Positions 12,460 through 22,790 of a stretch of 64,000 nt of DNA are shown here, piece by piece (within the stretch, counting starts at the first letter, position 1; the number at the start of each line of letters is the position of its first letter). The notes under the pieces were generated by a model that was not told the DNA's origin, made no database searches, and worked only from the letters and a program-made list of their open reading frames with translations. The stretch comes from Lunularia cruciata (lineage: Eukaryota; Streptophyta; Marchantiopsida; Lunulariales; Lunulariaceae): contig OX419759.1 in the NCBI GenBank assembly GCA_948567375.1, positions 22,660,744 through 22,724,743 of the forward strand, given 5' to 3'. The translations under genes were made by a program, and so were the position numbers.

Positions 12460-13919
12460 GCTAAAAAGAGTGGGTTTGATTGATGAAAATGACACCATAT
12501 CAGGGGTTTACTTGGAGATAGGGATGGAGGATCCTCTAGGAGAGCTTGAGGGGATGGAGCTTGAATACAAGCATGAGGATCAAGTGGTGGAAATACATGT
12601 ATTTACTGATAGAGTCTTTTTTTGGTTCTGAGGCTAGGGTGGAAACCACATACAAGAGTGTGGAGAAAAAGGTCAAGGTTGTGGCTGAACCTCTTCCAAG
12701 TGACTCTGATCAGCATGTACAACTTGCTTAGAAGAAAAAGAGCTTAAGGGATCCAAATCAGATAGGTCACAAGTTTACCAAAGCTACACTCAAGGAGTTG
12801 GCGGTTGGTTCATTAGATTTTCTTTTACCAACAGAGGAGAAAAGGTTTCAAGAAATGTTGAGTCGGCATGGGAAAGCTTTCTCCTTTGAGCTTTCTGAAA
12901 TTGGATGTTTAGATCAAAATGTGGTGGCTCCATTGATCACTTTTACGATTCCACATGCACCTTGGGACTTGAGACCCATTCCGGTACCTAGAGCCTACAT
13001 GGCAAAATTGATGGATCTCTTGAAGGAGAAAACTGATGCAAAAATCCTAGAGCCATCATTTGCGCCTTACTCAAGTCGCTGGTTTACAGTGCCTAAGAAG
13101 AATGGAACATTGAGGTTTACTCAAGACATGCAGTCGGTGAATCAAATGACAATCAGAAACATAGGGATAGGGCCAATTGTTGGAGAATTTGTGGAAGCAT
13201 TTCCAGGTAGAACAATGTATTCGTTGGGAGATCTACACTCTGGTTATGACCAGTTCCAACTTGCTGAAGGCAGTAGAGATGTTACCACAATGAGGACCCC
13301 CTTAGGATTGATGAGGATGTGCATGTTGCCACAAGGAGCAACAAATTTTGTTGCACATATCATGAATGGGATGAATAAGGCTCTTAGGGATTTCATTCCG
13401 GAGAAGACAATGCTTTTTATGGATGATATTCTAACAAAAGGGTGTATAGAAGAAGCAAAGGATGAAGTATTGGATCAGAGGGGCAGCCGCAAGTTTGTAT
13501 CTGATCATATTTCAGATTGTGATCAGATCCTATCACGGCTTGAGGAGGTTCATTTGACATTATCTGGTGCTAAATCCAAGTTTGGTGTTGAAGAGGTGGT
13601 CATTGTTGGGCATTTATGTGGATGGTTTGGTTGCAAACCTGATCCAAGCAAGGTGAATGCAATTCAGCAAATGAAGGACACATGCAACTCACGAACAGAA
13701 GTAAGGAGATTCTTGGGAGCTTGCGTGTTTTATCATGTATGGATTCCGCACTTTGCCCATGAAGTAGATCCTCTCTATGGTTTGTTACGGAAAGGTCAAA
13801 ATTTTAGGTGGAAAGAGAGACACACAGAAGCGGTTCAAAAGCTGAAACAATTGTTGTCCTCTCCACCTATACTACAAAGGATCAGCTATGAGAACAACAA
13901 GCCCGTAACTCACGGTTAA
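12460..13919 (+). pseudogene. pol: B1 pol: linker and reverse transcriptase
   Basis: The 373-codon open stretch 12798-13919 is a gypsy RT with its connection region. It has 'VPKKNGTLRF' at about 13090, motif A 'GDLHSGYDQFQL' at about 13228-13263, 'LPQGATN' at about 13325, and the catalytic motif C as 'FMDDI' at about 13417, so both Asp residues are kept. An insertion with 'DQRGSRKFVSDHISDCDQIL' follows, then 'GHLCGWFGCKPDPSK' and 'RRFLGACVFYHVWIP'. The long spacer after DDI and the IPIKGC-like wording (intact in B2) are features I associate with a gypsy group best known to me from fungi; that link is from memory. The frame is lost at about 13905, where two bases are missing relative to B2. 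Confidence 0.85.
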
Positions 13920-14346
13920 TATTAGTCCTGTAGCTATTGGTTGGGCGGTAGGGCAAGATGATGAAGAAGGGAACCGATATGCTGTATGTTTTGGGGCAAA
14001 GGTCCTGAGTGAATGCCAAAGAGTATACCCTCAGGTTAAACAAGAGCTATGGGGAGTGGTTACAATGATGAAATCTGAGAAGGACTACCTGATTGGTGCA
14101 CCGGTTATAGTGGAGACGGATTGTTTGCCACTATTGGGGATGATCACAAATTATAATACCCCGGACATTGCAATGCTTAGGTGGATAGCATACATCAAAT
14201 CCCTAAATCCTGAGTTCCAATACATAGTAGACAAGGATAATCCTATAGCAAATATGCTATCTTGGGCTGAGTATCAAGATGAGGAGTTGATGATTGATGA
14301 TACCGAAACTATAGGTACTACCAAGGGCTCAAGTAAGAGAGTATGA
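13920..14346 (+). pseudogene. pol: B1 RNase H region
   Basis: Continuation of pol after the frameshift. 'VIVETDCLPLLGMI' at about 14106-14147 and 'MLRWIAYIKSLNPEFQYI' at about 14173-14226 match an RNase H domain in which the Asp of 'ETDCLPLL' is expected to be catalytic. 'NPIANMLSWAEYQDEE' follows. It ends where the frame shifts near 14330. RNase H would remove the RNA strand during reverse transcription. Confidence 0.75.
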
Positions 14347-15746
14347 GCGTCCCAAGTTCTTCATGGAGGAGCTCTATGAAGGAGAATGGTTGAATATTGG
14401 GCACTACCTTAGCTCCTTGACCAAGCAACCAGAATGGAATGACGCTTGGTACAAACAATTGAGGCGGAAAACATACAACTACCTTTTGGAGGGGGGTTAT
14501 TTGTGGAAGAAAGCTAAATGGAGTGGGGAGCCTCCACAAAGGGTTGTGTGTAAGGAGGAGACAAGGGAGCTACTGATCAGAGAATTCCATGAGAGCTTCT
14601 GGGCTGGACATAGGGGTATTTATGCTACCTTTACCAAACTGAAGGAAAGGTATTGGTGGCGTAATATGTACAAAGATGTAATTTGGTTTGTGGAGACTTG
14701 TAAAATCTGCCAAACATACTCAGATAGAGATGGGTTGCATCCTACCTATCCACTTGCAATGCATTTCAAGTGGGTGGTGGATATGGTTACTATGCCAGTT
14801 GGGATATGGCAGATGCGGTACTTGGTTTTGGCACGAGAGGATTTGTCTAACCAGGTGGAAGGACAAACCTTGAGGACCAAAACCAGCGAGGGAATTTGAA
14901 GATTTCTATTGGAAGACGTGGTTTGTAGATACAGTGTGTGGGAAAAATTACAGTGGATTGAGGAGAGCAGAATACACAAGAAGCCAAGGCTTTCTTTGAG
15001 AGGTGTGGAGTCAAATTGGCTCTTACAACTGCTTACAACCCAAAAGGAAATGCCAAGAGTGAGCAAGGTCATCCATCCATTGTGAAAGTCATTATGAAAG
15101 CATGCCAAGGGAGAGTGAAAGAGTAGCCAAGGCTCTTACCTTTTGCTCTATGGGCAGATCGCACCACTCATAGTTCAGTTACTGGTTACATGCCTGTGGA
15201 GTTAACACATGGGCAGAAACTGATTATGCCAATTGAGGACCAAATACTCACTTGGAGTGTCCTACCTTGGGAAGATCACATATCTAGGGAGGAGCTTCTA
15301 GCACTCAAGATTTGCCAATTGGAGAAAAGGCCAAAGGATGTGGAGTTGGCAATTGAGAGGCTTAAGAAAGTGCAGCTTGTGAACAAAGACAGATTTGACA
15401 AACACCACCGCTTGAGGCCAAGAGATGTTAGAGAAGGAGATTGGGTACTATTCTATGATAGTAGTCTAGATAACCAGCATAGCAATATGAGAAAATTCTC
15501 AAAGCGTTGTTTGGACCATATATGGTTGTTAGTGTGTTGGATAATGCTACTTACTCTCTTCAAGAGTTGGATGGATGCAAACTCAAGGTTCCAATTGTTG
15601 GCAAGCGTGTCAAGCTCTTCAAACAGCGAGAAGGAAGTTGGAACACGGACGAAGTCAACAAAGAGTTGGATCTCTTTCAATTCCAAGATGAGGATCTACT
15701 ATTGGAGGATGATAAGTCTCATCAATCAGATGAGGCGGTAATATGA
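14347..15746 (+). pseudogene. pol: B1 integrase and C-terminal tail
   Basis: A zinc-binding HHCC segment is readable at 14590-14715 ('HESFWAGHRG' and 'CKICQTY'), then a core fragment 'WVVDMVTMPVGIWQMRYL' at about 14773-14826. Stops and a frameshift follow at 14897-15130. The C-terminal part resumes at 15190 ('TWSVLPWEDHISREELLA', 'RLKKVQLVNKDRFDKHHRL', 'LRPRDVREGDWV'). A further frameshift comes near 15490, after which the tail 'FGPYMVVSVLDNATYSLQEL' is in another frame up to the stop at 15744-15746. The tail is acidic and no chromodomain is evident. Colinear with B2. Confidence 0.8.
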
Positions 15747-15815
15747 ATCCAACTACAATGTACAGTCTGATCAGTTGGTGCATATCGGAGGATGCATAGG
15801 TTAAGAGGGAGTGAA

Positions 15816-17400
15816 TGTCATGTTGTGGTTTGGGTAGGCTATAAAAAAGTGACTTATCATAGTTTAGCTCCATGTTAGTGGGGTAGGTTGTATGCTAGAT
15901 CCGACGGATGAGAGGTTGCCATGTGAGCCATCTATGTACATGTATGTGATTGGCTACATGGGTTACAATCTTATCATGTTTGAGGGCTCTAATGAATAAA
16001 GATGAGGGTGAGTGGAGAGACAAGTATATTTTAGTTTGGAGAGTCTCGAGGGGAGAAGGACGTAGAGAGTGAGAGTTGTAGCATAGCGCGAGTGTTTGAG
16101 AATTGGAGGAAGCATTTGAGCATGACATGTCCCATCCTTCCAATCTGCCAATCCTAAATCCTTTTCTCATAAGGCTTCAGATTTTACACCGCGATGACTT
16201 ATGGGACTGGATGGTGATACATTTTGGGGCAGTATTCATGGAGTCAGTGATGGGAAATCCAGATCCTATTGTTCTTCCGGTGCTTACTTATGAGAATGTT
16301 TGGGACTTGACAATATATGTACTTCTATATTTGGGGAATGCCTAAATTTTTTATCATAAGCTTCAAGGTGGAGTTGTGGGGTCCATTTGTCAAAAAGTAA
16401 AAAGACTAAAGGACAAATGTGCAAGAGATTGGGTCCCAATAGAGAAAGCTAAAGTTTTTTGACCATAAGAGGAGTTTGGGGAGGCCATTTGGGAAACAAA
16501 GGACACCGTTGGAAAGAGAAGATGACATGCTATAATCTGAAGACAGAAATCACATAATTCGAGCTAAGTATGAGAGGGATATGATCAATTGAGTCAAGGG
16601 GGTAAAATTCATACCAAAGAGCACAAAGTAGGCCATGGAGAGAGCTTCTTGCCACATTTTCACTATCTATTAGTGGTATTGGATATAACACAAAAGTGTT
16701 CACAGTATTGAGTGCAAGAAATTTCATTTTTGGGTTAATCTCAAATCAAATCTCATTGATTGAAGTTGAAGCTCTTGAGGTGTAAGGTGTTGGAGAAGAG
16801 CTAATGACCAGGTTTGGATTTTTGGTCACCCCCAAGTTGTGGTTTGATTTTCCTTATAAAAATTTCCAGAGTTGTTGGTGGATACAATTTGCACCTCTAT
16901 GAAAAGGTTTCATGTGAATTCTTAAAATAGGGAAATCAAGGTCTTGGATCAAGTATACCTAGGTCTGTAGAGCTCACAAGTTAGCCTAGCTCAGGAATTG
17001 ATACACATCTAGAGGCTGGGATTGGATTAGGCTACTTTAATTTTTAGGAGTTTAGACAAAAACACAACCAGCTATTGTGGAGAATTTGGTTGGTTCTAGA
17101 TTTATGAGAGTGATATATGATGCAAAACATTTTGCTGAAAATATTGTCATAAGCTTGGTAGAGCAATTTTATCTTTCATCTTGATTGGATATCAATTTTC
17201 CTATCTTGTGACTATGATTGAGTGTTTTAGGTTGCTTGAGTATTTGTAAGGATCAAGTTTATTTTTGAATCAGAAATCTAGGGAAAATTCACCAAGAACC
17301 AGGAGAAAACTCTAAAAAGGGGATTTCAAAATTAGGGTGAAAGTTGCAAAAACCTGGCCAACTTTGAGATCTTGTTAGGCGAGTTGTAGTGATATGAAGT
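15816..17400 (+). repeat. B1 3' LTR (start defined, end not)
   Basis: Begins TGTCATGTTGTGG directly after the purine tract at 15801-15815; B2 has the same arrangement at 53161-53176. A TATAAAAA box lies at about 15840 and AATAAA at 15995-16000. Similarity to B2 continues to about 16995, where B2 is cut by element D, so the true LTR end lies beyond that. A conserved open stretch of about 80 codons (16103-16345) sits inside. Confidence 0.6.
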
Positions 17401-17665
17401 GCTTTTTATATCATTGGAAAGCTGATCTCACAGGCTTTCCATTGAATCCTAGAACACTTGAATCCAAGCTATACATGAATAGTTATTTTCATATGAGCTA
17501 TACAAAGTTTTCCCCATAAAAAAGACATAGAAAATCCTCACATGGAATAGAAATTTGTTGAGATCTGAAGTACAGATGAGAAGAGGCTTGGAGTATAGGT
17601 TTAAATGAGCTTGATGGTAGAGAAAGAAGGCTCTGAAGCTCTTTTTTGACAAAAAGTATAGAGAG

Positions 17666-19697
17666 TTGTTGTCATGTTCTTGTGATTGGATTCTCTCTAT
17701 GCTTGTATGCCTATTTGTACGCCCAATTGGCTTGGATTGGTGTGCAGGTGTTGCACTTATATTATTTCCTTCTAGGAGGGATGTGTATTTCTGCTTGGTA
17801 ATGCTGGAAGTGATGACCAGCAGACCAAGAGTGCGTGTTGTGATGAAGATTAGGTTGCCCGATACTACCCTTCTTGATAGCAAGACTATTAGGTACGAGA
17901 AAGGAGGGTTCCGGCAATGGAATCACATGCGTGTTCAGTCAAGTCATTACGGGTTTACCTCTTGCCTTTGATATGGGAGCTCCACAGCTAGGCACCCTGT
18001 GTGTTCCTAGAGAGAGAAAAGAAAGTATGACAATGTGAGATTGGCGGTGAATGCTCCGAAGGCAGAGAAGAGGAGTCGACCAGAAGAAGAAGTAGCAATG
18101 ATGAGACCTTGGAAGACCAAGAAAGTGGACCCAAAGAAGGACCTGGTGGTAATGGTGTCGTTGGGAGAAGATCAAAAGGGGAAGCAAAGTACAAGTCAGA
18201 AGACTCAAAGAGAGAAGAAGAACCTGAACTCATGTTATAGAGTGGTGAAGCAAATAGCGAGAGTGAGGATGGAGTGGAAATGCAGCCGATACCAGGGAAG
18301 AAGAGAGAAAGCTAGAGATGGTAGAAGAAGATAATTGGAAGAAAGAAAAAGAATTTCCATAGAAAGCGGAGAAGAAGGTTATCATTCAGAGAGGTATCTG
18401 ATCTAGAAGAAATGTGACATATCAGGCGGGGCCAAGTCAAAGAAGAGAAATGGAAAGTGAAAGTTTGGGGAGCAAGGAATCCATTCCAATCAGGCAAATT
18501 TGGCTAAGGAGAAGAGTATCAAGGGAAGAAGAAGCAAAGGAGGAGAAGAGCTTGCAAGCAGAAGGGAACCAAACTGGACTGGAGTATCTGCGGGAGATTG
18601 TCTGCTCGTTGTTGATGAAGTTGGAGGAGAAGAAGAAAGAGATGCAGTCGGAATATCTGGAGGTAAAGACTATGTTGTAGGTGTTGGCATGGTTAGAAGA
18701 AGAGAATTTTGAGTTGAAGGAGAGTATAACCCAAGGAGAGGAGCAAAAGGAAGTACTACAAGTAGATGCAGTAGTACAAAATCAAGTGATTGAGAATTTG
18801 AAGAGAGAATTGGAGAGTAGAGAGAGAATAATAGAGCAAAATGTGATAGCCAAGGAAAGACAAATAGCTGAGTATGCAATCTTGAAACAATAGTTTGTTG
18901 ATTCTTGATTAAAGATCATCCATGTTATGGCAAGAGTAGCAGAGAAGGAGCAAGAGCTCAATAGAGTGATGCAAAGTGTAGAAGAGAAGAAGCAGCTCTA
19001 GGAAAGTGAGTTAATAGTGAGGTATAGAGAAGAAGAAATATTGAGGGAGTTACTTCATAATTTGGAAGAGAAGGTAGTGCAAAAAGAGAAGGAGAAGGAG
19101 ATTGTGAAGGCCAAATTTGAGGCAAAGTTGGCAATGTACCGAGAAGACTGGCAGGCTGATCGGGAACGTGAGAGAAGAATGAGGCTCAAGCCATTGAAGG
19201 AGATAGTAGTGAAGATGAATGCAATGTTGAGTACATAAGCCAATGTAAGGATTGAAGAAACTAGATTGCACAATTTAAGATTTTTGGTGCAAGAGACGAG
19301 GAAAAGAAATGCAAAAGATAAGGACTTGAATGCTTTGCTGCTTAGTCTCAAAACTCGTGTAGATAGGAAGATATTGGAAGTGGAAGACAATATCACAATT
19401 AGATTAGATTTAGTTAAGTTAGAAATAGATAAACTTTGGAAGGATATAAGAGCAAAACCTAAAGTAGAAGAGATAGGAGTACAAATATCTTTGGAGTTGC
19501 CATTGGAGGTCTTAAAGAAAGATGGGTTGCAAGGAGAAGATATCTATAGGTTGCTTATGATAGGAATTGTAGATCAGAGTGAAGAGGTGTTAGAATTGGT
19601 AGAAGAGTTAGTAGTTGTGAAACCCGAGGATAGAGTAGTATGTGAGGTTACATTGGGTTTGGAAGCCGAGGAAGAAGTAGACATTGGATTGGAGTAG
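17666..19697 (+). pseudogene. Gag-like coiled-coil protein remnant
   Basis: A run of plus-strand open stretches in changing frames. It begins with 'MTSRPRVRVVMKIRLPDTTL' at about 17811, passes through very acidic/basic low-complexity sequence (18050-18400), and then shows long heptad-like Glu/Lys/Arg-rich helices at 18414-19697, for example 'ELESRERIIEQNVIAKERQI'. This composition fits a coiled-coil gag or a structural protein. The position just after the B1 LTR, in the same orientation, suggests gag of a family-B element, but no zinc knuckle or protease is seen and B2 has no gag to compare. It is broken by several stops and shifts. Confidence 0.5.
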
Positions 19698-20538
19698 TAA
19701 CAATTTTGAGATTTGAAGAAGTAGATATGAAGAGGTGCATTCTCATTTTGGATCTACAAGTAGGTAAAGTTGTTGTAGAACAATATAATTGTTAGTTAAC
19801 TATTGAAGTGCTATACCTATTTAAAGGAGGCATTCATAGTATGTTGTTCTTTAGTGCTCATAATTTTTGAGAATAGATAAAGCAAAGTGTTGTGAAGCAG
19901 TGCTTGTCACTTGAGCTTAATTTTGTGTATCAACGCTACGTGTGTGTTTGTGAGTGTGGAGAATTTCAAAGTGCAAATCTGTGTGTTTTTTGGATGTTGG
20001 ATTCCATAGCCTTGATCTTCATTTGGTGTGTTTGATCTTGAGTGAAGTGCAATTGGAGCAATGCCTTGACAAATTGAGAGGAATTGTAGTGTTGGTAGTA
20101 TTTTGCAATTGTGAGTGCAGTGTAGTGTTGATGTGAAGAAATTTTGATCAAGGAAGTTGTGCCTTTAGTGGAGGGGTGGAACACAATTTTGAGGCAAAGT
20201 TGTTTTATAGTGAAGTGTAATTTTCAAGAGAGATTGAATCATCACAATCAAGATTGTTTGGAAAGATTTGATGGAGTTGTGATTATAGGTGACAAATTGT
20301 TGTGATGAGACTACAGTGCTTGTTACTCTCTTTTGGGTGTAGTTTCTACCTAAGGGACTAAAGATGCAACCAAGAAGAACTACTTGGTACTATTTGACTT
20401 TGTATTTGGACCCAATTTTTTATAAGTATCTCTATGGGAATGAACTTTACTTACCTCATTACCACAAAAGTGATATTTGCCGAGTTGTCACAATCATGAA
20501 GCTCATCTTCTAGCTGAAGTCCTTCTTTTGGCTGAAAT
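19698..20538. other. No gene recognised
   Basis: Plus-strand sequence following the coiled-coil tract, rich in G/T words such as gtgtgtttgtgagtgtgg. No domain, LTR boundary or repeat could be identified. Confidence 0.5.
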
Positions 20539-21957
20539 TCACCTTTGGCTCAAAATTCTTCCTTGGCCGTGGCAAGAGCTTGTATCTTTTGCCACTTCTT
20601 CCACATTGAGTACTTCTTCCCTTCTAAGTACTCCTTGCAACTCTACATCTCCTATGGGTAGAAACAAAGGAAAACTTGCAATCCTTGCGCTTTTGACTAC
20701 AGTCTTTGTGAAGCTAGAAGGCCTAGCTTCTCCATCAAATTGTCCTATGGCAGGAATTATTCCTTTTTCCAAAAGATTGTCCTTTGTCCTTGGAGGAGTT
20801 TGGGCCAATGATGATTGTACTTCTTCAACCTGGTCCTTGATTGCCTCCTTGTCTAAAAAAATTACAATCCTAGTGAATGATTGCTCATTGGCAGTGGGTG
20901 TGGAGTTTGGTTGAGGTCCAATGCCACCTTTATCCTCTACTTCTTCCTCCATGAGGGTCCTCCTTGTCCTCTTCATAGCTATCACCTTTGGCCTAGAAGG
21001 CATTGCATGTCTCTTCATGATCATAGTTTTTGTCGCTATCTCCTACTCCTTCACCATGACATATTTCCCTATGTAGGAATATTCAGCATCCACCTCTGCA
21101 TACTTTCTTACCATCATTGCTCTTTTGTGAGGCTCCTCAAAATGTCATGCATGGAAGAAGCAATTGAGATATTTCTTCTTCTTGGCTTGGGATAGTAGAT
21201 CTATCCCTAGATAGAAATGGACAATGAAGAGAGATACCAAAGTCATCCCACCTTCTTTATTTATATTTCCCATAAGGTCCCTTGCCCCTGCCCAAAACAT
21301 CACTGCCCAATTGACAGGTCTTCCTTAGTACAAGTACTCAAAGAAGATCAACTGATTGTTATTCAAGTAAGTTGTTTATTTTGACTTGAAGAACTTAATT
21401 ATTGATTCTACCAAGATCCTTCTTGCATGATCTTTACTTCTAGGGACCGACCAACCATTGTAGTCCCCTCTTTGATTGTTGCCTTGAACTTGGCTTCTAG
21501 AGTCAGTTCAAGGTGAGTCCAAGTAATATCTAAAGTAGTGGCTTATGGGAGAGAATTCCTAGCCCCAACACTCTCTTCCAATGTTCTTTGTCCAGGTAAA
21601 GAGGTTCCCTCTCAATGTCTCCATCCTTGGATCATGATTGTCCTTGATCTCATGCAACATTGCATGGTCCTTAACTCCCAATTCCATAGCAAGAACTCCA
21701 ACTTCTTGTTGCAGACCAATTCTTATCTCTAGTGCACCACCTATTTAACCAATCTTGGAGACTTGATTATGAATTCAGGCACTCTTCTCATCTTTCTAGG
21801 TCCTTGAATGGTTGATACTTCCTTTCTTTTTGATCCTCTCATTCTTCTCAATCTGTCTTACTTTTCTCAATCCTTGCACAGTCACACACTCTCTTAATTT
21901 GAATTCTTTAGTGTTGAAACTTCTTGCGGAGGATGAGGAAATCCTAATTGGTCTTGC
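20539..21957 (-). pseudogene. Unknown degraded minus-strand coding sequence
   Basis: One long decayed reading frame can be followed from about 21957 to 20539 on the minus strand with a few stops and frame changes. It includes 'ARPIRISSSSARSFNTKEF' near the start, 'LAMELGVKDHAMLHEIKDN' at about 21650, 'VNWAVMFWAGARDLMG' at about 21280, 'MKRTRRTLMEEEVEDKG' at about 20970, and a 161-codon open end. The acidic, proline-poor C-terminus has no domain I recognise. It lies on the 3' side of the G integrase (30790-31145) once A2 is removed and has the same orientation, so it may be a 3' accessory ORF of that element or an adjacent unrelated gene. Confidence 0.5.
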
Positions 21958-22051
21958 ACTAGTTAAACCTGCAAAAAGTGGGAAGGATTAAGCCCAATAT
22001 GGATATTTAAGTCCATGGTTCAATTGTTATGAATGTTTGGTAGGTATGCCC

Positions 22052-22742
22052 TGTGAGCCAGCCTGTCTCTCACTCAAGATGAACCTTTGATGGCTATTAT
22101 GATAGCGCACCATGGACTAAGAAGGCAAGGAACCCCAACTCCATCATACTCCTCCAAGGCTTACACTCCAAGACTCAAGACATTGCTCACTAGAGAACTC
22201 AATGAGAGAAAGATAGTTGCAAATGAAAGGATGATGAGTACCTCCTCACCCCTTGCTTATATACTTGTGAAATAGTTACGTACCAAAGTTATTAATTACC
22301 GTAGTAACTCAAGTTACAAGACTAAAATTCAAGTAAAGTCAAAAAGTAGAAAGGAATATCCATTCACATGGGCATATTCCCCTAAGCATGTGGTCTTATC
22401 TTGACCCAACCACTAAGTCAAGGATTCCTTCACATGGGCTATCCTTGGACTAAAGAAGAATCCAAAACAAAAAGGCTTGCGGGCCCAAGAGTTCTCAACT
22501 CTTTACTCAACGCCAAACACCTAGGAATAATACCAAGTCAACACACTAAAATCCAAAATAGTGGTGCTCATCTTTTCTACTTCCTCTAAAGTAAGGTCCC
22601 CTCTATCTTAGCTATGACTAACTTTAGCTAACCATGACTAATATAGAACCATCCTTTATCTCTATATAAATATATCTCTTAAGTACTTGTAATACCAAGC
22701 TAAATATCACAATACCACACACATGCACATATGGGTGTTACA
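22052..22742 (-). repeat. A2 3' LTR (691 bp)
   Basis: On the minus strand it starts TGTAACACCC directly after the purine-rich tract (complement of 22743-22753) and ends GGCTCACA. One base shorter than its 5' partner. Confidence 0.95.
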
Positions 22743-22790
22743 TTTACCCCCGGACTAATTTTTCACTTTGTCCTCAAAGTGAAGGTCTCT

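Larger units (their letters stand above)
12460..17400 (+). mobile_element. B1: divergent Ty3/gypsy retrotransposon, 5' truncated
   Basis: Plus-strand pol of a gypsy family different from A and C, followed by a purine-rich tract (15801-15815) and an LTR beginning TGTCATGTTG at 15816. It is colinear with B2 (49574-54360) throughout, up to the point where B2 is cut. The left edge at about 12460 abuts the broken A1 LTR. The right edge of the LTR could not be fixed, so the end given is approximate. Confidence 0.8.

Noticed and set aside
18148-18165. TGGTGTCGTTGGGAG resembling a gypsy primer site
   Set aside because: It lies in the middle of the coiled-coil coding tract with no LTR beside it.
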